The notes: generated from the sequence alone by a model not told the origin. A DNA stretch of 64,000 bases from Paramoeba atlantica (GCA_977017575.1 CDRNVI010000163.1:62001-126000); one strand, 5' to 3'. Numbered from the stretch's first letter, positions 46,627 through 59,900 are shown. Made by a program: numbers and translations.

Positions 46627-47225
46627 TTTTTTCTCTTTCTCTTCTCTTGGCTCTCCTTCAAAACCTCTTTTTCAAACTCATTCAATGAATGGTTTTTGTT
46701 TTTAAAAAGACCTCGAATAATCTTCCCCCTTTATCTTGGCGACAACTCTTTGAATCTCCCATCCTCCCATGGGATTTTTTTTTCCTTCCACTTGAATGAA
46801 CAATTCCTCGAACAAAGAACAAGTTTAATTGTGGTGGTCATTACACCCAAATGGTGTGTAATTTGGATTGGTGTAATATTGTGGTTGATTGTCATTATTC
46901 TTTGTTACACCTTATGGTGGGCATGGTTTTTGATTGTTCTTTCAGCTTGTTGTCTAATTTTTGGAGTAATAATAGCATACAAAATGGGACTACCATTCGG
47001 TATATATCGAAACCTACACCTCCAATCATGAACTTTATATTTCCACATAAAATCAAAGAGATATTTAATTTCAAAGTGTCTATCAACATGATAGGATATT
47101 TTTTTCAATTTTTTTTTGATTATTTGATATTATTATTATTCAATATTTACTCTTATTATTATTTCGAAATAATATTATTTACTCTTTTCATCATGTGTGT
47201 GTGTGATGGGTGGGTTAAGTTTGAA
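46627..47225. other. Intergenic region, U6 / Rho gene
   Basis: About 600 bp. Frames present here are hydrophobic, lack conserved features and are not supported. No other RNA gene was recognised. Confidence 0.4.
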
Positions 47226-47955
47226 TCAGTTTGCTTTTTTTATATTTACATACGCCAATGGATTCGGAATAAATTCTTCTTCATGAACAATCCGAAGAAC
47301 TTCTTGGATGATTTCTTCCAATCCTTGCACCTTCTTTGAAGAACATTCCAGGTAGTTTGTTGACGCACCAACCTCTCTTGCCATTTTCTCACCTTCCTCA
47401 AAAGGAATGCACTCAATTTGTAATTTATCTTCTTTTTCTTCAACATCAACATCACGCAAATCAGACTTGAAACCAACAACAATAAACGGTGTGTTTCCAG
47501 TGAAATTCCTCAACTCTGGAACCCACTTGGTCTTGATTCTGACAAGAGAAGAACGATCACTCACAGAGCAACATACCAAAAAGATATCGGTATGAGGGTA
47601 GCTGAGAGGGCGGAGGCGATCATAGTCTTCTTGCCCAGCCGTGTCTATGAAACAAACCCCAGTTTTACTCATCACAAAGTGAGTGTTTGGAAAAATGAAA
47701 GAAATCGAAAAAGATAACTCTTTTGAAAAAAAACAAACCCAAGCTATCCAAACGAATTCTATTCCCTTTGTACTCAAGGTTCAATGAGTAATCAGGATCC
47801 AAAGAATAAGGATACGAATGGAGCTGTGGAAATGAGCCATGTTTCTGTGTTAAAAGGAAACTTGTTTTCCCCACCGCACCATCCCCAACCACCACAAGCT
47901 TGATAGAAGATCTTCTCAGTTGTTTCGTTTTTTGTTTTGAGGAAGAGGTCCCCAT
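47226..47955 (-). CDS. Atypical Rho-family small GTPase
   Basis: Two exons (47955-47735 and 47667-47226, donor GTTTTTTTTC, acceptor ATGAG). The N-terminus MGTSSSKQKT fits an N-myristoylation signal (Gly2, Ser6). The P-loop is VVVGDGAVGKTSF. Switch I is divergent, with no FPxxYxPTVFDNY but LHSYPYSLDPDYSLNL instead. Switch II is canonical for Rho: DTAGQEDYDRLRPLSYPHTD. The G4 motif is VGFKSDLRD (Thr/Asn replaced by Phe) and the G5 motif is ECSSKK. The protein ends VNIKKAN with no CAAX box, so membrane attachment would be by myristate rather than a prenyl group. Predicted role: signalling to the actin cytoskeleton, possibly with altered nucleotide handling. Confidence 0.88.
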
Positions 47956-48206
47956 CTTGGAAGAGACCAAACAAAAAAGAGACCTGAAAGAAAGAGAGGA
48001 AAGATAAACGGAGAGGAATGAAAAATAAGAAACAATTTCAACGAAATAATAAATTTAAAAAAAAGAGCTCAAAAACAGGCACACGATTCCTTTTTTGTTT
48101 GTTTCTTTTTGTTTCTTCTTCTTCTTCGAGTCGTTTTCTCTCTCTCAAAAAAAGAAAGAGTTCGGAAAAAGAAGAGAAAAAGAAAGAGAAAAAGAGTTCG
48201 GAAAAA

Positions 48207-48905
48207 ATGGGAAGTGAACCTGACCCAAAATTATTTGATTCATCAAATAGATTAGTCGTTTCAGGGGCATTTGTAGAAGTTGATGAGCATTATGATCTCA
48301 ACTCCCATTGCAATGGGGAGTATGTCGCTGAAAAGGATTTAAGAAATGAAAAATTTTGTTATTGTCGAATTGGGGAAGATGGAAAGATTCTTCCTGGTTG
48401 TATCTTCTTCTATATGAATAAGTGGATGATTTGCCGTACTGGGAAGGGTTCCACAAGTGAAGGATGGAACTTTAGTCAAACTTCAGATGATTCGGACTCT
48501 CGCTACCCTCCTCTTGGGAGCTGGAAAAAAGAAAAAGGAAGTGGAAATGACCATCCAAGGACAATTGATTATTCTTCCCTCCAAGTCGAACAGCAGGTAT
48601 TTTTTTTTTATGATTCTCTTGTTTATTGTGTTTTTGGTTTTCGTACAACACAAAGTTTCCAGAGAGTTTAAATTTAAATAACCTTGGAATTGAAGGGATG
48701 TGCCATAAAGCCAGCAAAAAGATGATTGGACCTCCTCCTCCTCCCCTTGATTCTTTTGGGAAGAACAGAATCCCCCACTCCCCTGAAGAACCATATTTGA
48801 AAGATCAAAAATCTTACGCCTTCCCAGTATGTTATGTGTTGTACACTATCTCTGCTGTGTGTGAAAGCTTTCACACATTTGTTTCTTCATTAGGATCATC
48901 AATAA
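48207..48905 (+). CDS. Unknown protein with NGxY-type Trp/Cys module
   Basis: Exon 1 from the ATG at 48207 (MGSEPDPKLFDSSNRLVVSG) runs to VEQQ, donor GTATTT at about 48597. Exon 2 is Pro-rich (MIGPPPPPLDSFGKNRIPHS) and ends YAFP before GTATGT. The last exon gives DHQ and a stop at 48905. Exon 1 contains CNGEYVAEKDLRNEKFCYCR, IFFYMNKWMICRTG and GWNFSQTSDDSD followed by YPPLGSW. The order NGxY ... WxI ... W.FS...PPLGSW resembles a repeat module found in many protist and animal proteins of unclear function. There is no signal peptide. Divergent from the Rho gene, 250 bp away. The exon 2 acceptor is my best in-phase choice. Confidence 0.6.
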
Positions 48906-48999
48906 AATAGTACGACCCATCCAGGCTCACCCCTAATTGGACGACTTCCTGATGAAAAAGGGAAAAAAAATCAAAAAATTCTTCAAAGAAATTGTTTCA

Positions 49000-49457
49000 C
49001 AAAAGATTTTAAAACTTTCAAATCCACACTTGACAGTCCCGAGTTTGCAGAGAGCTCCAAACCTGAAAAATAAACTCTTTCGTTTGTATTGAAATCAAAA
49101 ACCAACTGGCGGAGTGTTTACAATATCGCTTGGAGGGAAAGTGACAGTGAGGATTTCCCCATTGTGAAGACTAATCCCATAAGATATTCTTTTGGTGATG
49201 ATGTGAAATTCTCAGCTAGAACATAGACCAGCCATTTGGGCAAACGTACATTTATCATGATTTTGCATTTCCCAAGATTCGAAAATAAGAAATATTCGTT
49301 TGTGTCAGACATTCTGAGTCATATCGAGCAACTTGAAAATTCGTGGTACCACTCCTTAAGACACAATGTTATAGGTCCCGTATAAATATTCTCCAAAAAC
49401 ATCCCCAAACAGAAACACCAAAGAAAGAGAGAAAAAAAGAAACAACTTCAAGACCAT
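49000..49457 (-). pseudogene. Decayed paralogue of the secreted protein at 2007-4256
   Basis: The ATG at 49457 opens a signal peptide and GDVFGEYLYGTYN, matching GTVFGEYLYGASA of the intact gene, but a TAA follows (IVS-stop). Downstream, ARYDSECLTQTN parallels MRYDTESSVITK, LVYVLAENFTSSPKEY parallels IFYVNALNLTEQTYSI, and YGISLHNGEILTVTFPPS parallels YGIRSLYNGTILTVDPSP. The pieces are in different frames without clear splice sites between them. The minimal reading is a pseudogene. Confidence 0.7.
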
Positions 49458-49624
49458 TTGGACCAAAAAAAAAAGCAAAATGAAAATCACACATTCTTTC
49501 ATACAAACCATATTTGGTAATAATAACAATGTTATTCTATATTTAGGTGAATGAATGAAATAAACCCTATTTTTAGAAAAATAAAAAGCAAACTTTGTTT
49601 TTTGTTTTGGTTTGTCGTCTGACG

Positions 49625-49843
49625 ATGAAATCGCTTTTCTTTTTGGTTTTCGTTCTTTTCGCATCTCTTGTATTTGCCCCAGATCCAGAAGATCCCAATT
49701 TTCCTGGCGGCCCTGATCCCAGCCTCGAGATAGACACTCCTCCCGATCTGACTGTTCATGTTGTCAACAGCAATCCGCGACCTCACCAGAGCGGAGGAAA
49801 AGCCGAGTTTCTCGCGAGGAATAAAGGAGGACGCAGAACCTAA
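49625..49843 (+). CDS. Small secreted peptide, Pro/Asp-rich
   Basis: 72 residues. MKSLFFLVFVLFASLVFA is a clean signal peptide; the mature part begins PDPEDPNFPGGPDPSLEIDT and ends with a basic, Gly-rich tail, LARNKGGRRT. There is no Cys in the mature region. It could be a secreted signal or antimicrobial-type peptide, but nothing proves a role. It is divergent from the pseudogene at 49457, so the two share a promoter region of about 170 bp. Confidence 0.6.
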   Translation: MKSLFFLVFVLFASLVFAPDPEDPNFPGGPDPSLEIDTPPDLTVHVVNSNPRPHQSGGKAEFLARNKGGRRT

Positions 49844-50003
49844 AAGGAGAGACTAAAACTCACTCACTCGTTTTGGTCTAATCCAATTTTTTATAAACTT
49901 ACTTAAAATGATCTTCTTTGAATTATTTTTTTTATTATTATTTTCAGAAGAAGATTGTTTTCTTTCTCATCACCAGAATGAAAACACTGGCAAAAGGGGA
50001 TAA

Positions 50004-53000
50004 TCATCTTCCTCCAATTAAACTGAGCTGTAAAATGTTATTGTTCTCCAAGTTATAGAACGCCAGTGTCTGATTATCTGTTGTTTTATCATTCAACCAA
50101 ATGTGATCCAATCAAAAAAAAAAAAATGAAAGAAGAAACAACAAACCATTCAAGATCCCATGGATTTCGGAGGTCAAATTCAAGTTACTGAAAGGACGAC
50201 TCACAAAACTATTCATTTGGAAGAATTTTCAACAATGAAAGAGAAAAAAAAAAGAGAAAGAGGAACAAACGTTTGAAGTTTGATCTTCAATTCAAGAACG
50301 GTCATACTCAGTGAGATACCAACCAGAGGAAACAGTTTTCCTCGAACATTCCACTGTTCTCTTCCTTTGAGAAAAAAGGTATCTTCCATTTCTTTTATTT
50401 CTTTTGAAACCCAAAATTTGGGATATCTTTTTTTCAGCACACAAAAAATCAAAAAAAAAACCTCATCATTGGAACATAGAAATTTTAAAGAGATTGGGTA
50501 TGGATGAAGCCGAATCCATTCATTTCTATCAACAAAACCCTTTGGAGAAGAAATTCCAGGAAGAATTCCAGGACCCACACCAGGAGTAACACCAGGAGTA
50601 ACACCTGGAGTAATACCAGGAGTAATACCTGGAGTAATACCTGGAGTAATACCTGGAGTAACCCCAGGAGGAACATTGAGAACACCAACACCAACAACTC
50701 CACCACCAGGAGTAACAACTCCACCTGAAGTGACAACCCCCACGGAAGGAACTCCACCAGGAGGTTGCTGATTAAAAGCAAGTCGTTGGAGATGGGCAGG
50801 AAGAATTGCTCCTTCAAAATTTGCCGATGTGAAATCCACTGAATAGAGATTACACACAGTTAAATCAACTCCTGAATAAAAGAAAAAAGGTATTTTTTTA
50901 GTTCTCTGAGAAAAAGAAAATTATAAAGAAAAGACTCAATCATCACCTTGAAGGTTAGCACCAATCATTTTTGCACCTACAAAATTCGCTCCTTGAACAT
51001 TCGCTCCTGTCAAATCGGCCTAAAGAGAAAAATTAGAAGAGAAATAATAAATACATGAATAAATCTCTCTGGATTCTGTTCTATTTTTTTTTTTTGAAGA
51101 TCACACACAAACAAAAACACAAAAGACTATGAAAATATGTGGGATATATTATTCATCCCACAAAAATGCCACAGAATGTTGGGTCAAACCTTAATAATCC
51201 AAATTTAGGAACAATTTCACTCTCACAACAAATTTATATAGAAGTCAACAAGTTGCAAAAGGCAACACACCAACACAAACACACAAAAAAAAAAATTAAA
51301 AGAGAAAGAGAGAGAAAAGAGAGAGAAAAAGGCATTGAAAACAAAATAGGAAAAGAAATCAAACAAACCCCAGACAAATTCGCAAAAGCGAGAGTGGCAC
51401 CACAAAGTTCAGCACGAGAAAGATCAGAACCTGAAAGGTCAGCTTGCCCAAGCTTGCTGCCTCGAAGTTTTGTTTGGGATAAATTGGCTTGACTTAAATT
51501 AACCCTTTTTTTTTTCAAATCCCATTTTGTTTTGGAATAAGGGAGAGTGGAGGAGAGAGAGAAAAAAGAGGAGGAGAAGAGCAGTGAATAAAAAAAAGTT
51601 ATACCCCTTCACGTTCATACGTTGTTTGTGAGAGATTTGGAACTCATCATCACTTTAGACCAACCAACAACTCTCTTTCTTTTCTCATTCACTTGGCAAT
51701 CTCTCACACACACACCAAAAAAAAAACATAAAAAAAAAGAGTAAACAATACCCAGAAAGATCAAGTTGGTTGAGAATCGCTCCAAAAAAATTGACGCCAT
51801 TCAAATTAGAAGGCAAAACTGCATCTGAGAGAATAGAAAATGACATGCTTGTTCCGGTCAGTATGGCATCCTCTAATTTTGTCTGTGTCAAATCAGCCTA
51901 AAAAAAAAATGGAATCAATAAAGAAGTTTAAAGGGGTTCAAAAAGAGAGAGGTCGAGAGGAAAAGAAAGAGAAAAGGGGGAGAGAAACTCTGAAAAGAAA
52001 AGAGGAAATAAAAATGATTGTACCTGTTCTAAAACAGCATAAGATAGATCAGCACGAAGAAGAGAAGCTTTGGTGAGATTTGCTTTTGTAAAATTGACTC
52101 TTACAGCATTAGCATCATCCATGAAACACCCTGTTAAATCACATGAAGACATATCTGCGTCTTCAAGATCAGCCCCTATTGTTTCAGAGAAATTAGGTAA
52201 TACAAAAATAAAAAGAAAAAATAACAGTGAATCAAAAATGATAAACAAAGATTAAAAAGAAAAAAGAAAAAATAAGATTAAATTAAAAAAATAAAAAACC
52301 AGAAAGAAGAGCCTCACGAAGAGAAGTTTGATTAAAATGAGAAGATTTTAAAGAAGCGTGTGACAAATCAGCACGGTGAAGTTCAACATTTGACAAATCC
52401 ACATTTTCCATCTTTGAATGACTACAATCTGTTTCGTTCATCCGTTTTGGGAACTTGCACCCACTAAAATTACCTTTTTTTTTGATTTTCAGAAAATAAT
52501 ATGGAGTAATTTTACTTTTCAACATCAAAAAATTATAAAAAAAGAAAAAAAAAAACAAACATTTTGAAAGACTGGCTTGATTGAGAGATGCAGAAGACAA
52601 ATTTGAATCAGAAAAATCACTCTCAGACAAATTCGGTTTGGCAAGATTAACCCCCTTAAAGACACAATTGGAGAGCTGAGACCCCTTTAACTCCCCAGAA
52701 GGAAAAGAGAGAGAAGTAAAAGAACCCCAAGGAAGATGAATTCCTTTTCCTGATTGTTGTGCTTCTTTGACTTTCTCATTCAATTGAGGTTGAGTAATCA
52801 CAACTGGTTTTCTTTCGACGCTTGGAGGGGGTGGGGGAGCTGCCTCAGAAGAAGAAGAAGAAGAAGGAAGAGGAGGGGGAGAAAAGAGAGAGTCAGTTTC
52901 GCTACTACTCTCTTTTCGATCTTTTCCTTTCTTTCCTCCCCGACTTCGCCTTTTCTTTTTCACAACAGAAGAATTTTCGTCTTCTGCTGTTGTTGGCGTT

Positions 53001-53428
53001 GGTTCTCCTCCACCAAAACTGGCCTCCGTAAGAACCATATCGACTTCATCATCTTCATCTTCTAGTTGTTCGTCTCCTCTTTCTTGATGAGATGTATTCT
53101 TGAGAACAAGCCGTTTTCGTTTTCGAGAGGGTTGTTCATTTAGTTTGGAAACGAGTCGGTTCATTTCCCATTTGGATGCAACAACTTTTAAGAGAGCAAA
53201 GAGATCAGGATCCAAATGTTCCGGAACAAAATCGAAATGGATATAGTCGACGATCCATTGAAAGACAACAGGGTTGACTAAGAGTTGGGAGCCAGCCTCT
53301 TTGATCTTCACAAGAACACATTCAGGTTCCTTTTCTTTCAGAAGAGACAAGGAAACAGAAAACTCACGGTCTTGGGCGCAGAAAATGGCCAAATTCGAGG
53401 GCGGAAAAGGTGGCGTTTTTGTCTCCAT
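50004..53428 (-). CDS. KCTD9-like BTB + pentapeptide-repeat protein with C-terminal ubiquitin-like domain
   Basis: Starts METKTPPFPPSNLAIFCAQD. A KCTD-type BTB/POZ region (VFQWIVDYIHFDFVPEHLDP, LKVVASKWEMNRLVSKL) is followed by a charged and Pro-rich linker with a basic nuclear-type stretch (KKKRRSRGGKKGKDRK). Then come pentapeptide repeats A(D/N)LSxAxL over six exons: LSESDFSDSNLSSASLNQAS, VDLSNVELHRADLSHASL, ANLTKASLLRADLSYAVL, QADLSGSDLSRAELCGATL. A tandem PGVTPGITPG-type linker (50581-50760) leads to a ubiquitin-like end: MTVLELKIKLQT ... QTLAFYNLENNNILQLSLIG and a terminal GGR, as in ubiquitin. KCTD proteins are Cul3 adaptors; the fusion with a C-terminal UBL suggests a role in ubiquitin signalling. 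Borders of the last two exons are tentative. Confidence 0.75.
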
Positions 53429-53972
53429 CGAAAATTGGGAGAAAGAGATCTCTTTATCCAGGTTATATGGATGGTGTCACAATTCACACAAAAAGAGGGG
53501 AACAGAAAAAAGATTCGCAAACCTTTCCTCTTCTTCGCCACTCTTTCAAAAAGAAGTTTGAGAAAATGAGATCCGTTTTTGATTCTTTTCATTTATTACA
53601 TTTTCCCACTCAAACGGAAAAATTATTGCATTTTTGAAAATTTAAAAAGGTAGCAGAGTACAGATCGTTGGTGACGTCAGCTTAGGGGTCTTTTTGATTT
53701 TGTCCAAAAAAAAACTTTTTTTCTATTCTTTTTTTATTTCTTCTTTTTTTCTTTTTTTCGAGCAAGTTTTTTTTGTTTGAAAAAGGAAAAGTTTTGAAAA
53801 GGAAAGGAAAAAGAAGTGAGTTTTTTCTTCTTCTTCTTTTCTCCTCTCTCTCTTTTTCATCGAATTTCTTTTTTTGGTTCGCCGAAACCCCCTTGTTTTT
53901 TCTCCTTTTCTTCTTTTGTACAAGAGAAAGGGGAGAGAAAGATAATAGAGAGTGGTGATAAAGAAAGGAGAG
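53429..53972. promoter_or_regulatory. Divergent spacer upstream of KCTD-like and large unknown genes
   Basis: 544 bp separating two divergent starts. Oligo-T/C on the plus-strand side; no clear motif except GGTGACGTCAGC at about 53673, a CRE-like TGACGTCA palindrome, roughly 250 bp upstream of the KCTD-like start and 295 bp upstream of the other. Confidence 0.5.
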
Positions 53973-56900
53973 ATGGAGTTTCGTTTTCGTTTCTTTCAGT
54001 CTCGAGTTGGACAATATTTGCAAGAATTGACCTCTGCCAATGCTCCAAATGAGGTTTTCTTTCTTTTTTCTTTTTCTTTTTTTCTTTCTTTTCTTTTGGG
54101 GAAAGATTTTCTTCTTTTGGAAGATCGAAACGGTTAAAAAGAAAGAGAGAGAGAGAGAGAAGAGAATGCTGATGGGAGTTTGGTAGGGTTTTGGAAAGGC
54201 TTTTGATCAACATATTCTTCCTTTTCTCATCACAAGAAGACAAAAGGTTTGATCAAAAGAGAAGAGAAAAAGAAAAATTTGATTTATTATTTTTCCGAAA
54301 AAAAAAAAAAGAAAGAAAAGAAAAGAGATTTTCAAAGATCAAATCATCCTGCCAAATCACTAACAAACAAAACAAAACAAAACAAAACAAAAAACAAAAA
54401 ACAAAAAACAAAAAACAAAAAACAAAAAACAAAAAACAAAAAACAGAAACCAAAAAAGTTGGTATTAGAATTTACACGATATTTCTACAATATAACTGTG
54501 ACACTTCATCATCAAAAATCATCTGCTTGGCAATCTTGGTATTCTTCTATTAATGCTTCTTCTTCTTCCAATTCTAAGAAGAAAAAGGTTTTTTTTTTTC
54601 TTTTTTTCTTTCTTTATTTTCTCTTCTCATTTCTTTTCTTTTTTTTTAATTTAGAAAAAAACAATTCCAAGGAGGGAATTGGTTAAAAGAGCTCGAAAAT
54701 ACAGTGACCGTTTTACAAAAGAACAAGTCTCTCTTTTTGTGGATCATTTTTGTGATGTTTCTGAGACTCCAACTCGTGAAACGGTCTTTTTCTTTCTTTC
54801 TTTTTTTTTCTTTTTTTCTTTTTTCTTTTTTTCTTTTCTTATTCTTTTTCTTTTTCTTTTTCTTTTTCTTTTTCTTTTTCTTTTTCTTTTCTTTTCTAAA
54901 AATATCTTTCACCCACAGGTCCAACAATTACTAGATAAAACAGGAGGAGAAGGAGTTGGAGGGGCAAATTTGAGTCCAAATATGATTGTTCTTTGGTTTA
55001 AAGTTGCAAGAGATGATAAATTGGCCAATGAGGCCAAACGTTCTTTTGTTCCTTTGGGTGACTCTCTTCAAAATGATGTTCTCTTTCTTTTTTCTTTTTT
55101 CTTTTTCTTTTTCTTTTTCTTTTTTCTTTTTTCTTTTTTCTTTTTCTTTTTCTTTTTCTTTTTTCTTTTTTCTTTTTCTTTTTCTTTTTCTTTTTTCTTT
55201 TTCTTTTTCTTTTTCTTTTTTCTTTTTTCTTTTTCTTTTTTCTTTTTTCTTTTTTCTTTTTCTTTTTTCTTTTTTCTTTTTCTTTTTCTTTTTGGTGAGT
55301 TTTTTTTTTGTAGTTATTTTTTTGTGGACTTTTAGATTATTTTCTTCTCCTTGATTCTTTTTCTTTTCTGTTTTTTTTTTTAATCTAATTTTGTTCTTTT
55401 TTGAAGAAACGAACGCAATCTTTCTCGCATTATAGAAAAGGAACATTCACTTCAGATGCTCTTCTCTCAGAAGATTGTAGTTTTGATGCTGAGTGGGAGA
55501 CTATTGCTTCTCAGTTCTCTTTTTTAATCATCATTATTTATTTATTTATTTAATTGTGTTTTTTGTTTGTTTTATTTTCTGATTTGGAAAAAAATTATCT
55601 AAATTTTTAACAAAATAGAATTTGGGGTCGTTGTCGGTGGGCAGAAATTTTGAATGAAACGGCTCAATGTCGAAAAGAGGGACTTACCATTTCCGAAATC
55701 AGTGTTCTAAAGGTCTCATTTTTTTTTTGTTCTTCATTTTTTTTTTTTTCAATTTTCTTTTCTTTTCCCCTCTCTTTTTTCCTTTCTCTTCTTCAAGTTC
55801 TAATTTCTTTTTTATTCAATAAAGAAATACTGTGGGCTCTATATAACAGAAATTAGCGGAAAACCATGGAGAGAACGGCCTCTCTTTCGAAAAATTGCAT
55901 CAGATTTAACTGAGTATTTAAACACACATCCAACAGATCCATCAAATGTTATCTGTGGACTTGGACCAACAGATTATTTAATGAAATGTTTTCGACCTCT
56001 TTCTGATTTGGGAGAAGAAAAATCTTCCGATTTTTCGCCGAGAATGACGTCGAGTGGTTTTGGGATGTGTGACTCCTCCGGGCGTCCTCATCTTGTCAGG
56101 GGTGACACTTCTTTGAATAGTTTGGAGTTGCCTGGTAATCTTTCTCAGATGCATTTGAAGTCGGCTTCTTCGACTGGTTCTAGGTTTGAAAAAGAGATTT
56201 TTTTTTTTGTTTGTTTGTTTGTTTGTTTTGTTTGTTTTGTTTGTTTTGTTTGTTTTGTTTGTTTTGTTTGTTTTTTGTTTTTTGTTTTTTGTTTTGCTTT
56301 TGTTCACCCTTTTTGTTTTGCTTTTTTTGTTCACCTTTTTTTTTTTCATTTATTGATTTTTCAAAATAAAAATAGAGTGGACTTGGGAGCAAGCAAATCA
56401 ATTGGAAGAAATTCTTCTACCTCACCAACAACAATAGGGAGAACTTCGCCAACTCCAAACAAAGTAGGACAAATAATTCCATGCCAATTTGAAACTGAAG
56501 AACTTTCTCTTTGGAAAATGGTAGATAGATGGGGGGCGATGGCAAATGAACAAAATTGTATTCCATTTATTATTGATGAGATTGTTTCTTTGCGCCATAT
56601 CTTTCATCAAAATTATGCTTTGTTTCCTGGTACTTTGTTGGCTATTCGTCTTTCTAGTATTCCTTTGCCTTATCGGTTTGTTTGTTTTTTTGTTTTTGTT
56701 TTTTGTTTCTTTCTTTTTGGTTTGAGTGTTGTTTTTTTTTTATGAGTTTTTTTTGGGTTCTTTCTTTCTCTTTTTCTCTTTTTCTTTCTTTTCTAAATGT
56801 CATTTTTATTTATTTTAGAAATTGGTTAACAAATGAAAAATGGGAAAAAGAGTACGATTTAACAACTTTTATTCTTTGTCGTTTGGCGGCTCCCATTTCT

Positions 56901-59900
56901 TTTTTTGACCTTGATGCTGATGTTATGGTAATATTTCATCTTTTTCTTCTTCTTTTTCTTTTTCATTCTCCCTCTTCTCTCTCTTTTCTTTTTCTTTTCT
57001 TTTCTCGTGTTTAAAGGAATAATTTTCTTTGATTAAAGGTTTATCTCGATCCCTATGAAACTGTTCCTGTTCCAGTTCCAGCAAAGGATGTCTCTTATTT
57101 TGATCGGTTTTTCTCTCTCTTTTCTTTCTCTTTTTCTTTTTTTGTTCTTACCAAAAAATATTCTTACTTTGTTGAGAAAAGAAGTTAGATTTAAATAATT
57201 AAACATTTTCCTTTCTCTTTTCTTTAGATCAAGGTTTACATTGGATGATTTTGAAAAAGAAGTTTCGAGTTTTAATGCACTTTGTTTTATGGACCGAACA
57301 CATTTATTTTTTAAAAGTGCAATTGAAAAGATTGAGCAAGAGGTTGTTGATTCTTTAGAGAGAAAGGGAATCGAAAAGAAAAGTTCCCAACAGTCCAAAG
57401 TTTGATTTTTTTTTTTTTCCTTTTTTTTATTTATTTTATTTTATTTTATTTTATTTTATTTTCTTTTATTTGAAATCAATTTATTTATTTATTTATTTTT
57501 GAATTCAAAGAAATAACTCTTTTCTCCTTCTCTCTCTCTCTCTCTCTTTCATCTCTCTCTCACAGACGGGTTCTTTACGAGATCTAAGAAGAATGGTCAG
57601 TAATGTTTCAATTCTAAAAAAGGAACCAATTTTTCAATCGAATTCCTTTTCAAATGGAATTACTTCGATGATGTTTGAGAAATTTTTGAGTCGTTTTCAT
57701 GATTGGTTAGACGCTCTTCCTCCTGGTCATCGTATTGAACCTCGTCTTTCTGTCTCTTGTGAAGAGGTTTTTAGATTTTTCTCTTTGTTTTTTGTTTTTT
57801 GAATTTATTATGATAAAAAAAAATTGAATGTGATGATTGTGTTGGATAATTGCCTGTTGTTATTTTCGTTGTCAGACAAAAACCCTAATAATAATCTAAT
57901 TTTATAAATAGATTGAAGCCTTTGTCGACAATCTCCCAAATTTAATCGAACGTGAAGTAGCAAACCAAATCGACAACCAAAACTCTCGTTTCAAAACACT
58001 CAAAGATCGTCTTTCAAAAGTGCTTAACGGAACTCGAAAAAATGAAGTTTGTTCATGGTGGCTTTCTTTTATTGAAAGAAGAGCAGATAGTTTTTTAGTG
58101 GACATGGGGTATTTTCTCGAAGCTCTTCCTCAACATTATACAGACACTCCTCCTGAAAGTTTAGATCAAGTTCGAGTAAATTTAAAGTTGGTTCAAAGTG
58201 CGATGCAAGGGAGTGATAAATTGGAATCCTTTGTTGATAAAACAACTACGGAGGTTTATCAAATGCTTGATCAATTAATGGATGATATGTTGTATGTTTT
58301 GGAAGGTGATTGGGCTCAATTTGATTTGGGTGTTTCGCCAACCGATCAAGAGAAAGAGATGGTCCGCCGTGATCTTAACTACCTCATTAAGATGAAGGAG
58401 ATGGATCATGAGATTCAAGAAAAGAGGAAAGAGATGAAGAAAGGGTTGGAGATGTCTGAAGTGGTACCAGTCGCAGGGCTTGTGATGGCTCGTTTTCATA
58501 TTTATGAGTGTGAATGCAAAACTGCTTTGGATATTTGGGGTCCGAAGGACAAACAAGAGGATCCAGTTCCATCAATTGTTGATGAGGGCAAGGAACTTGA
58601 CTCTCCAAATGGCGACAGTGATAGTACTTCGAGTGGATATGAAATTACGGCTTGCGAACCTCTTCCATCAAGTGAACAATTATCTTCGACGTTTGTAAGT
58701 GCGAGTGCAGGCGCGGGTGCGAGGGGATCGAAAATTATAAAAAGTACAACAGCTTTGGATATTTTAGGATTTATTCGAGAGAATCGTGATGGTTCTGTCA
58801 ATCTAAATGTTTCTGATGACGAAGCTGACCAAACACCCTCGACAGACACATCAGAGGAGAAAAGTGAATCAGTGAATGTAATGGGTTTTTTGCTTGGGCA
58901 AACCCCAACTCTCGAGGGAAAAGATTTGAATGATAAAGCAGCAACGACGGTCCCCAACAAATTGGCAAGTTTGCCACAAAATACCTCTGATTATCTTCTT
59001 AAAATTTCCTTGTTACGACGGACAGAAGCTTCTCTTCAGTGTGACTTGGAACAGCTTGAGAAAGAAGAGATTGATTTTGAAGAAGAGGAGAGAGAATTCT
59101 GGAAAATGAGAGAACATTCTGAGAAATCTCCTCCAAAAGGTGCCAGATCTTTCTTGCACAAGATTAAGAAGAGGAAAAAGAGGCTTTCACAAGCCAATCT
59201 GGCAGTTCGCAGGCCCACTGAGGAAGCGATTTCACCAGCTGATACTTTTTCTCCTCGATCCCCAGAGGCAATGGCAACCCCAAAGCCCCCAGGATTAGTG
59301 GAATGGAAAAGTAGTACCGGACTGCTTTCGAATGGTGCTGGGGGAAGTGGAATTGTATTTTCTGGAACCCATTCATTTGTGAGCACTGGTTCTCTTATTC
59401 AAGGGGCGTCATTTGATAGTAGTGGTCGTTCAAACCTTGAAAGATCTCTTCAAGAACGAACTCTTCTCTTATTGGACGATGAAAAACCAAAGAAAGGGGG
59501 GGGAAAGGTTGACAAACATGAGAAATCCGAAAAACATGGGAAAAGGAGAAAAGGAGGTCACAAACAACCAAAGTCTCCCGTTTCTGACACTGATCATTCA
59601 CCTCGAGAACAAGAGGCTGCTGCTTCTTTCCCAACATCAGCCCCTGCTACTTCTTCCCAAGCATCACCCCCTGCTGTTTCTTCCCCAGCATCAGCCCCTG
59701 CTACTTCTTCCCAAGCATCAGCCCCTAGCCTCAGGTTTCGAGCAAAACAACGACCTTCAAAACTATTACACAATAGATCAAAATCACCGAGTGAATACGG
59801 GAACACAACAGACAATGCCATTGAGGATGAAGTAGCCCCACTCAATCGATCAATAGCCCCACTATCTACTGAATATCGTCGTCGTTCATCGAAAAATGCG

